The notes under the pieces are model-generated. The model saw nothing but the letters and a program-made list of their open reading frames with translations. It did not search any database and was not told the DNA's origin. DNA of 64,000 bases from Streptomyces sp. NBC_01255. GTDB lineage: Bacteria; Actinomycetota; Actinomycetes; Streptomycetales; Streptomycetaceae. Numbering within the stretch: the stretch's first letter is position 1; the number at the start of each line of letters is the position of its first letter. Position numbers and translations under genes: made by a program. The stretch spans positions 6,076,001 through 6,140,000 of the forward strand of contig NZ_CP108474.1 in the NCBI RefSeq assembly GCF_036226445.1. The letters are read 5' to 3'. This document shows, piece after piece, positions 57,591-64,000 of the stretch.

Positions 57591-58115
57591 GTGCGCAACG
57601 TGAAGTGGGTGGCCGCGGCCGCCGGTGTGGTGCTGCTGGTCGCTGGTTGCGGTAGCGAGGGCGGTTCCGACAAGGGCGGTTCGGCGTCCGTCACGGGCGG
57701 TACGGGCGCGAGTGGTTCGGGCGGCGGGAAGTTGGACGCCGCCGCGGTCACCAAGGAGATCGAGGCGGCGGCGACCGGGGCCGGCTTCGCGCAGGACTCC
57801 TCGGGCGATGACATCGCGCCGGAGCTCAAGGACTGCATGATCACCTGGACGGCCGACGCCGAGAAGGCCGCGGACCCGGTGAAGTCCTACGGGGGCACGA
57901 TCACGGCCCTGACCGGCGGTGGCTGGAAGGAGTTGCGGAGCAACGAGATGAACGGCTCGGTGATCAAGTCCCTGGAGAAGAGCGGCTGGACGCTCCAGGC
58001 CAGCAACCACGCCCAGGGCCCGCTGAAGATGGTGATGTTCGTCGCCGCCGACAGCGGTCCGGAGTGCGCGGCGAAGATCGCGGCCGACAACGAGAAGGCC
58101 CGTCAGTCCTCCTGA
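57591..58115 (+). CDS. Secreted lipoprotein
   Basis: GTG 57591 (MRNVKWVAAAAGVVLLVAGC) is chosen since it gives a lipoprotein signal; GTG 57567 would add eight residues. The mature 155 residues are Gly/Ser-rich, then a small domain (DCMITWTADAEKAAD, WKELRSNEMNGSVI) with two cysteines that could pair. Function unknown. Confidence 0.78.
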   Translation: MRNVKWVAAAAGVVLLVAGCGSEGGSDKGGSASVTGGTGASGSGGGKLDAAAVTKEIEAAATGAGFAQDSSGDDIAPELKDCMITWTADAEKAADPVKSYGGTITALTGGGWKELRSNEMNGSVIKSLEKSGWTLQASNHAQGPLKMVMFVAADSGPECAAKIAADNEKARQSS

Positions 58116-58128
58116 CATCCGGCCGTCC

Positions 58129-58177
58129 GTCCGTTCCCCCGACCCGTCCTTTGCCCCGACGGGTCGGGGGAACGGAC
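58129..58177. terminator. Bidirectional terminator
   Basis: A 20-bp perfect stem (GTCCGTTCCCCCGACCCGTC and its complement) with a nine-base loop lies between the lipoprotein and TetR genes. Confidence 0.9.
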
Positions 58178-58224
58178 AGGTGCCGTCCTCGGTTCGGTGG
58201 AGCCTCTGCCCGCGTCCGGGCCCG

Positions 58225-58851
58225 TCACCGCTCCGGCGCGCCCGGCGCCGTCAGGTCGATCAGCCGGCAGACCGTCTCGATGTCGATCTTCACCTGCGCG
58301 ATCGAGGCACGCCCGGACAGCCACGTGATCAGTGCCGAGTGCCAGGTGTGCTCGATCACGCGCACCGCCGACAGCTGCTGCGGGCTCGGGTGCTCCGCCC
58401 CCATCGCGTCCAGGATGATCGCGGTCGTCAGCCGCGAGACCGTGTCCACCTCGGGGCTCACCCCGCGGTCCGCGAAGGTCAGCGCCCGCACCATCGCGTC
58501 GGCGAGCTGAGGCTCCCGCTGGAGCGCCCGGAAGGCCCGCATCAGGGTCTCCGCGACCCGCTCCGCCGGGTCGGCGCCCGCGGGCGGCCGCTTCCGCAGC
58601 GTGGTGTGCATGTGCTGGAGCTGGTCCTGCATCGTCGCGACCAGCAGGTGGATCTTGGACGGGAAGTAGCGGTACAGCGTGCCGAGGGCCACCCCGGCCG
58701 CCTCGGCGACCTCCCGCATCTGTACGGCGTCGAAGCCGCCCCGCGCCGCGAGCTGCGCGCTGGCGTCCAGGATGCGGCGCCGCCGCGCCTCCTGGCGCTC
58801 CGTGAGGGCCGGCGCCGAAGGGCCGAGGTCCGCCCTGTTGTCTGCGGTCAT
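58225..58851 (-). CDS. kstR: TetR-family regulator, KstR-like
   Basis: The product is 208 residues from ATG 58851. The helix-turn-helix reads RRRRILDASAQLAARGGFDA and VQMREVAEAAGVALGTLYRYFPSK. The block VQMREVAEAAGVALGTLYRYFPSK (quoted in pieces) and the loop following it closely resemble KstR, the mycobacterial cholesterol-degradation repressor. The C-terminal domain should bind a steroid or acyl-CoA ligand. KstR-like operators lie 170 bp upstream and before the P450, thiolase and ALDH genes, so it probably governs them. The link is inferred. Confidence 0.8.
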   Translation of the reverse strand: MTADNRADLGPSAPALTERQEARRRRILDASAQLAARGGFDAVQMREVAEAAGVALGTLYRYFPSKIHLLVATMQDQLQHMHTTLRKRPPAGADPAERVAETLMRAFRALQREPQLADAMVRALTFADRGVSPEVDTVSRLTTAIILDAMGAEHPSPQQLSAVRVIEHTWHSALITWLSGRASIAQVKIDIETVCRLIDLTAPGAPER

Positions 58852-59022
58852 GGGTTCCCGTTCCGTGCGGTGGGAGCGGAGGTGGGGAGCGACAGTATCG
58901 CGGTCCGGCCGTCGTGGCGCGAATCACCTGTTCCGGCTCTCACCAGGGAGCTACCTGCCGGTAGATTCTGTCCTCCTTGAGCGATCAGGAAGATCATGCA
59001 AGAAGATCGAGAACGATCAAGT

Positions 59023-59038
59023 CTGTAACTTGTTCTAG
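59023..59038. promoter_or_regulatory. KstR-like operator between TetR and glycosyltransferase genes
   Basis: CTGTAACTTGTTCTAG (reverse CTAGAACAAGTTACAG) contains TGTAACTTGTTCTA, a full match to TnnAACnnGTTnnA, the KstR motif known from mycobacteria. Confidence 0.68.
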
Positions 59039-59089
59039 ATTAGCGCGAGCGGTTACGCTCCGGCGAAACACGCTCGAAGGGGGTCGCGC

Positions 59090-60424
59090 ATGACCGCGGA
59101 AGCCATAGAGGCAAGCCCGGCAAGCCCCCGGCAGGGCGCCACCGCGGACGGTGACGGTCCGTTGCGGATCGCTCTCCTCACGTACAAGGGGAACCCGTTC
59201 TGCGGCGGCCAGGGCGTCTACGTCCGCCACCTCTCCCGTGAGCTCGCCCGCCTCGGCCACCACGTCGAGGTCGTCGGCTCCCAGCCGTACCCCACGCTGG
59301 ACGACGGCGTGCCGCTCACCGAGATCGCCAGCCTCGACCTCTACCGCTCGCCGGACCCCTTCCGTACGCCGAAGCGCGACGAGTACCGCGACTGGATCGA
59401 CGGCCTCGAAGTCGCCACCATGTGGACCGGCGGATTCCCCGAGCCCCTCACCTTCTCCCTGCGGGCCCGGCGCATGCTCGCCGCCCGCCGCGGCGACTTC
59501 GACGTCGTCCACGACAACCAGACCCTCGGCTACGGCCTCCTCGGCGGCCCCCGGGCCCTCGGCGCGCCGCTCGTCACCACGATCCACCACCCCATCACCG
59601 TCGACCGGCAGCTCGAACTCGACGCCGCCGCCGACTGGAAGCGCCGCGCCTCCGTCCGCCGCTGGTACGCCTTCACCCGCATGCAGAAGCGGGTCGCCCG
59701 CCGGATGCCGTCCGTCCTCACCGTCTCCGGCACCTCCCGCGACGAGATCGTCGAGCACCTCGGCGTACGCGAGGACCGCATCCGGGTCGTCCACATCGGC
59801 GCCGACACCACGCTCTGGTCCCCGGATCAGGCCGTCGCCGAGGTCCCCGGCCGGATCGTCACCACCTCCAGCGCCGACGTCCCCCTGAAGGGCCTCGTCC
59901 ACCTCATCGAGGCGCTCGCCAAGCTCCGCACCGAGAACCCCGACGCCCACCTCGTCGTCGTCGGCAAGCGCGCCGAGGACGGGCCGGTCGCCGCCGCGAT
60001 CGAGCGGTACGGGCTCGGGGGCGCCGTCGAGTTCGTCAAGGGCATCAGCGACGCCGAGCTCGTCGACCTCGTGCGCTCCGCCCAGGTCTCCTGCGTGCCC
60101 TCGCTGTACGAGGGCTTCTCGCTGCCCGCCGCCGAGGCCATGGCCACCGGGACGGCGCTCGTCGCCACCACCGGCGGCGCGATTCCCGAGGTCGCCGGAG
60201 CCGACGGCGAGACCTGCCTCGCGGTGCCGCCGGGCGACGCGGGGGCGCTGGCCGCGGCGCTCGGGCGCGTGCTGGGCGACCCGGAGCTGCGGGCCCGCCT
60301 CGGTGCCGCGGGCCGGGTCCGGGTCCTGGAGCGCTTCACCTGGGCGCGCGCGGCGCAGGGGACGGCCGAGCTGTACCGCGAGGCCGTCGCCCGCCAGGGA
60401 GCCCGCCAAGGCGTCCGCAGGTGA
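59090..60424 (+). CDS. GT4-family glycosyltransferase
   Basis: The product is 444 residues from ATG 59090 with GAAGGGGG upstream. The N-terminal GT-B half has GGQGVYVRHLSRELARLGH near 40 and VVHDNQTLGYGLLGGP near 140. The C-terminal half has SSADVPLKGLVHLIEALAKL and the donor-binding EGFSLPAAEAMATGTALVATTGGAIPE (shown as EGFSLPAAEAMATG and GGAIPE). Retaining GT4 enzymes use nucleotide sugars. It heads an operon with the methyltransferase and toroid protein; the product (perhaps a glycolipid) is unknown. Confidence 0.92.
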   Translation: MTAEAIEASPASPRQGATADGDGPLRIALLTYKGNPFCGGQGVYVRHLSRELARLGHHVEVVGSQPYPTLDDGVPLTEIASLDLYRSPDPFRTPKRDEYRDWIDGLEVATMWTGGFPEPLTFSLRARRMLAARRGDFDVVHDNQTLGYGLLGGPRALGAPLVTTIHHPITVDRQLELDAAADWKRRASVRRWYAFTRMQKRVARRMPSVLTVSGTSRDEIVEHLGVREDRIRVVHIGADTTLWSPDQAVAEVPGRIVTTSSADVPLKGLVHLIEALAKLRTENPDAHLVVVGKRAEDGPVAAAIERYGLGGAVEFVKGISDAELVDLVRSAQVSCVPSLYEGFSLPAAEAMATGTALVATTGGAIPEVAGADGETCLAVPPGDAGALAAALGRVLGDPELRARLGAAGRVRVLERFTWARAAQGTAELYREAVARQGARQGVRR

Positions 60425-60497
60425 CCGTCCCGCTTCCGTACCGCAGTCTCCAGCCGTACTCGCACCACCCCCGTCCCGACCACGAAGGCAGGCCCTC

Positions 60498-61232
60498 GTG
60501 CTGACCGTCGACTTCACCCGCTTCCCGCTCGCCCCCGGCGACCGCGTGCTCGATCTGGGCTGCGGTGCGGGCCGGCACGCCTTCGAGTGCTACCGGCGCG
60601 GCGCCCAGGTCGTGGCCCTCGACCAGAACGGCGAGGAGATCCGCGAGGTCGCCAAGTGGTTCGCGGCGATGAAGGAGGCCGGGGAGGCCCCCGCCGGGGC
60701 GACCGCCACCGCGATGGAGGGCGACGCCCTCAACCTGCCCTTCCCCGACGAGTCCTTCGACGTCGTGATCATCTCCGAGGTCATGGAGCACATCCCGGAC
60801 GACAAGGGCGTGCTCGCCGAGATGGTCCGCGTCCTCAAGCCGGGCGGCCGGATCGCGATCACGGTGCCCCGCTACGGCCCCGAGAAGATCTGCTGGGCGC
60901 TCTCCGACGCGTACCACGAGGTCGAGGGCGGCCACATCCGCATCTACAAGGCCGACGAGCTCCTCGACCGGATCCGGCAGGCCGGCCTCAAGCCGTACGG
61001 CACCCACCACGCGCACGCCCTGCACGCGCCGTACTGGTGGCTGAAGTGCGCCTTCGGCGTCGACAACGACAAGGCCCTGCCGGTCCGCGCGTACCACAAG
61101 CTCCTGGTCTGGGACATCATGAAGAAGCCCGCCCTGACCCGGGTCACCGAGCAGCTGCTCAACCCGGTCGTCGGCAAGAGCTTCGTGGCGTACGCGACCA
61201 AGCCGCATCTCCCGAAGGCCGACACCAAGTGA
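60498..61232 (+). CDS. Class I SAM-dependent methyltransferase
   Basis: The product is 244 residues from GTG 60498, behind AAGGCAGG. SAM motifs are VLDLGCGAGRHAFECYRRG near 19, VALDQNGEEIREVA near 42, FDVVIISEVMEHIPDD near 90 and GGRIAITVPRYG near 115. A long C-terminal insert (HALHAPYWWLKCAFGVDN) suggests a lipid-like or polyprenyl acceptor. It is 73 bp after the GT and overlaps the next gene. Confidence 0.9.
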   Translation: MLTVDFTRFPLAPGDRVLDLGCGAGRHAFECYRRGAQVVALDQNGEEIREVAKWFAAMKEAGEAPAGATATAMEGDALNLPFPDESFDVVIISEVMEHIPDDKGVLAEMVRVLKPGGRIAITVPRYGPEKICWALSDAYHEVEGGHIRIYKADELLDRIRQAGLKPYGTHHAHALHAPYWWLKCAFGVDNDKALPVRAYHKLLVWDIMKKPALTRVTEQLLNPVVGKSFVAYATKPHLPKADTK

Positions 61233-62323
61233 CCTCTCCCGAGCGGATCGCCGAGCACCTCGTCCTGCCCGGGGTGCTCACGGCCGAGCAGGCGGCCGAG
61301 ACCGTCACCGGGATACTCGCCGTGCAGCGCGAGGACGGGGCCATACCGTGGTTCCGGGGCCACCACCTCGACCCGTGGGACCACACCGAGGCGGCCATGG
61401 CCCTCGACGCGGCCGGCGAGCACGCCGCCGCGGCCCGCGCCTACGAGTGGCTCGCCCGCCACCAGAACGCGGACGGCTCCTGGTACGCGGCCTACCACGA
61501 CGGTGACCCGGACGACGTCACCGACCGGAGCCGGGAGTCCAACTTCGTCGCGTACATCGCCGTCGGCGTCTGGCACCACTACCTGTCCACCGGCGACGAC
61601 GCCTTCCTCGACCGGATGTGGCCCGTCGTCTACGCGGCCGTCGAGTTCGTCCTCGGGCTCCAGCAGTCCGGCGGGCAGATCGGCTGGAAGCGCGAGCCCT
61701 CCGGCGAGCCCGTGAACGACGCGCTCCTCACCGGCTCGTCCTCCATCCACCAGGCGCTGCGCTGTGCCCTCGCCATCGCCGAGGTCCGCGAAGAGCCGCA
61801 GCCGGACTGGGAGTTGGCGACGGGCGCGCTCGGCCACGCGATCCGCCGGCACCCCGAGCGCTTCCTCGACAAGTCCCGCTACTCGATGGACTGGTACTAC
61901 CCGGTCCTCGGCGGCGCGATCACCGGACCGGAGGCACTGGCCCGGATCGACGCCGACTGGGACGCGTTCGTCGTGCCCGGCCTCGGCGTCCGCTGCGTGA
62001 TCCCGAACCCGTGGGTCACGGGCGGCGAGTCCTGCGAACTCGCCCTCACCCTCTGGGCGATGGGCGAATCCGACCGGGCCCTGACGATCCTCCAGGACAT
62101 CCGGCACCTGCGCGCGGGGAACGGCATGTACTGGACGGGGTACGTCTTCGAGGGTGACACGGAAAGCGACAAGGCCATGTGGCCGGAGGAGCAGACGGCC
62201 TGGACCGCCGGCTCCCTGCTGCTCGCGGTGGCTGCCCTCGGCGGCGAGGAGGCCACGGTCGCCGTCTTCGGCGGCGAGCGCCTCCCGGCCGGCCTCGAAC
62301 CGGACTGCTGCGCGTCGGTCTGA
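61229..62323 (+). CDS. Prenyltransferase/squalene-cyclase-like toroid protein
   Basis: The product is 364 residues from GTG 61229 (GTGA overlap with the methyltransferase). Repeats such as TGILAVQREDGAIPWFRG, EWLARHQNADGSWYAAYHDG and VLGLQQSGGQIGWK are those of an alpha/alpha toroid. The DxDD motif of squalene cyclases is not evident, so it may be glycoside-active or binding only. Acts in the same pathway as the GT and methyltransferase by position. Confidence 0.82.
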   Translation: MTSPERIAEHLVLPGVLTAEQAAETVTGILAVQREDGAIPWFRGHHLDPWDHTEAAMALDAAGEHAAAARAYEWLARHQNADGSWYAAYHDGDPDDVTDRSRESNFVAYIAVGVWHHYLSTGDDAFLDRMWPVVYAAVEFVLGLQQSGGQIGWKREPSGEPVNDALLTGSSSIHQALRCALAIAEVREEPQPDWELATGALGHAIRRHPERFLDKSRYSMDWYYPVLGGAITGPEALARIDADWDAFVVPGLGVRCVIPNPWVTGGESCELALTLWAMGESDRALTILQDIRHLRAGNGMYWTGYVFEGDTESDKAMWPEEQTAWTAGSLLLAVAALGGEEATVAVFGGERLPAGLEPDCCASV

Positions 62324-62429
62324 CCGGGGCCGGGGATCCCGTCCGCGGGAACCCGTACGGAGTCGCCCGGGTGGCGGGCGTGGGGGGCCGGGGTGAGGCT
62401 GGCGCCATCAGCCCCAGGGAGGTCCCGTC

Positions 62430-62975
62430 GTGCCCAGAAGTCCTTCGCGCGGTGTCGTCGCGCTGCTGCTGTCCTGCGTCCTGCTGCTGACCACCGCGGC
62501 CTGCGACGGCGACGACACGCAGAGCGCGAGCAGCGCGGCGACGCCGACGAGTACGAGCACCTTCGAGCAGCAGAAGCTGGCGAAGACCCGGTTCGTGGCC
62601 AACGCGGGCCTCGCCGCCGGTGCCACGTACCAGTGGATCGTGAAGCCGTACCGCGCGGGCAAGTTCGCGAAGGGCGCGGACGGGCGGACCTTCGCCCTCG
62701 TGAAGGCGGGTCTCGCGGGCGCGTTCACGTACAACCGGCTCAAGGCGGCGGTGAACAACGCCAAGGGCGACCCGCTGCTCTCGAAGGCGGTCGCGCCGCT
62801 CACGGCCGGGATCGAGTCGCTCAAGGAGCTCGGGACGAAACTCCGCAAGGGCGAGGTCGGCGATGCGGACGTCGGCGCCTTCGAGTCCGTCATCAACAGC
62901 GTCAAGGACGCGGGCAAGAGCGCCGGCGCGGTGGTGGTCGAGAAGGTGCCGAGCGCGTCGCAACTAGGCGGTTGA
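62430..62975 (+). CDS. Lipoprotein, hypothetical
   Basis: The product is 181 residues from GTG 62430. The signal VALLLSCVLLLTTAAC ends in a lipobox cysteine. The mature part is helical, with Lys/Ala-rich stretches (QKLAKTRFVANAGLAAGATYQW, LKELGTKLRKGEVG). Function unknown. It is convergent with the oxidoreductase gene. Confidence 0.8.
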   Translation: MPRSPSRGVVALLLSCVLLLTTAACDGDDTQSASSAATPTSTSTFEQQKLAKTRFVANAGLAAGATYQWIVKPYRAGKFAKGADGRTFALVKAGLAGAFTYNRLKAAVNNAKGDPLLSKAVAPLTAGIESLKELGTKLRKGEVGDADVGAFESVINSVKDAGKSAGAVVVEKVPSASQLGG

Positions 62976-62977
62976 CG

Positions 62978-64000
62978 CTATGAGTTGAGCTCCGCGAGTA
63001 CGCGGAGCGTGGCGGGGTCCGGTGAGGTGACCAGCAGGTCCGTCACCGGGCCCCGCCGCCATGCGTCGAGACGCTCGGCGATCCGCTCCCGGGGGCCGAC
63101 GAGCGAGATCTCGTCGGCGAAGGCGTCCGGCACGGCGAGCACCGCCTCCTCGCGCCGTCCCGCCGCGAACAGCTCCTGGATGCGGCCGGCCTCCTTCGCG
63201 TACCCCATCCGCCCCATGAGATCGGCGTGGAAGTTGCGGGCGGCGTGCCCCATGCCGCCGATGTAGAAGCCGAGCATCGCCTTGACGGGCAGCAGCCCGG
63301 CCGCCACGTCCTCGCAGACCTGCGCGCGGACCATCGGGGCGACGAGGAAGTTACTTTGGTTCGTACCCTCACGGGCTTCGGGGAGCCGGTCCGGGAGCGC
63401 GTAGACGTCGGCCCAGCGCTCGGGGGACCAGTACAGGGGCAGCCAGCCGTCCGCGATGGTGAGGGTCTGCGCGATGTTCCTGGGGCCCTCGGCGCCCAGG
63501 AGGATCGGCAGGTCCGGCCGGAGCGGGTGGGTGATCGGCTTGAGGGCCTTGCCGAGGCCGGTGCCGTCCTCGCCGGTGTACGGGTGGGAGTGGTGCCGTC
63601 CGTCGAGCCGGACGGGGGCCTCGCGGCGCAGGACCTGCCGGATCACGTCCACGTACTCGCGGGTGGCGGTCAGCGGGGAGCGGGGGAAGGGGCGGCCGTA
63701 CCAGCCCTCGACGACCTGCGGCCCGGACAGGCCGAGCCCGAGCATCATGCGCCCGCCGGACAGGTGGTCGAGCGTCAGTGCGTGCATCGCCGTCGCCGTC
63801 GGAGTGCGGGCGGCCATCTGTGCGACGGCGGTCCCGAGTTTGATGCGCGAGGTGTGCGCGGCGATCCAGGTCAGCGCGGTGAACGCGTCGGAGCCCCAGG
63901 CCTCCGCCGTCCACACTGAGTCGTACCCGAGCCGCTCGGCCTCACGGGCGAGCTCCAGATGGGCGGGGGAGGGGCCGCGGCCCCAGTAGCCGAGGGCGAG
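62978..64000 (-). CDS. LLM-class F420-dependent oxidoreductase (5' end beyond window)
   Basis: The stop is at 62978; the frame runs past base 64000 without a break, so the start is missing. The visible 340 residues show AREAERLGYDSVWTAEAWG, AHTSRIKLGTAVAQMAARTP, ALTLDHLSGGRMMLGLGLSG and RPDLPILLGAEGPRNIAQT, all luciferase-like monooxygenase (F420 type) blocks of about 340-residue proteins. It uses F420H2 on an unknown small molecule. Confidence 0.9.
   Translation of the reverse strand, partial: LALGYWGRGPSPAHLELAREAERLGYDSVWTAEAWGSDAFTALTWIAAHTSRIKLGTAVAQMAARTPTATAMHALTLDHLSGGRMMLGLGLSGPQVVEGWYGRPFPRSPLTATREYVDVIRQVLRREAPVRLDGRHHSHPYTGEDGTGLGKALKPITHPLRPDLPILLGAEGPRNIAQTLTIADGWLPLYWSPERWADVYALPDRLPEAREGTNQSNFLVAPMVRAQVCEDVAAGLLPVKAMLGFYIGGMGHAARNFHADLMGRMGYAKEAGRIQELFAAGRREEAVLAVPDAFADEISLVGPRERIAERLDAWRRGPVTDLLVTSPDPATLRVLAELNS

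Overview
The window is high-GC actinobacterial chromosome, almost certainly Streptomyces. The evidence is dense coding, frequent GTG starts and GTGA/ATGA stop-start overlaps, a multi-TerD stress cluster, a pSAM2-type integrative conjugative element in a tRNA gene, a cobalamin riboswitch ahead of an ECF transporter, and SCO-type secreted proteins.

Region 1 (1-8,600) is a Ter stress cluster. It has four TerD-family genes (one cut by the left edge), a TerC/DUF475 membrane protein, and a three-gene biosynthetic set on the + strand: HpcH/CitE-like lyase, a double phosphoribosyltransferase with a C-terminal Pelota-like domain, and a HAD phosphatase. A small FmdB-type zinc-ribbon gene, a coiled-coil membrane protein and a repeat-rich lipoprotein (8,594-11,114) follow on the - strand.

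Region 2 (11,315-29,794) is an 18.5-kb AICE integrated in the 3' end of tRNA-Val(UAC) and bounded by perfect 46-bp att repeats. From the left: int-xis-repSA, four small Spd/transfer-type genes, an unassigned small gene, a DUF2637 Spd protein, an FtsK-type Tra translocase, an OB-fold-like protein, a KorSA-type GntR repressor divergent from a Pif-type Nudix protein, and a colicin-immunity-like gene. Next come an RHH protein, an AT-rich nuclease-STAND gene, an Imm32-like gene and an AT-rich PLP decarboxylase (cargo). The right end has two more GntR regulators and a chain of overlapping small genes. Repeated operators suggest KorSA controls the transfer/replication side, and TGACATC pairs lie at both ends.

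Region 3 (29,800-45,000) is ordinary chromosome: secreted lamin-tail and HNH proteins, two regulators or small ORFs, MBL hydrolase, DedA, DoxX, a FetB-like permease, HAD phosphatase, a peptidoglycan-binding protein, a DHA2 pump with a fused winged helix, GNAT, ABM monooxygenase, a cytoplasmic serpin and an O-methyltransferase.

Region 4 (45,064-59,040) holds a probable steroid/lipid side-chain module. CYP125-like P450 and FadA5-like thiolase are divergent; an aldehyde dehydrogenase-ferredoxin pair and an MBL hydrolase lie further on, with a KstR-like TetR gene beyond them. Three matching operator-like sequences tie these together. Between the two halves is a B12-riboswitch-controlled ECF transporter operon with two membrane-anchored extracellular proteins, one an alpha/alpha toroid like transcobalamin. 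A repeat pair is inserted in frame in its ATPase gene.

Region 5 (59,090-64,000) is a glycosyltransferase / methyltransferase / toroid-protein operon, a lipoprotein, and an F420-type oxidoreductase cut by the right edge.
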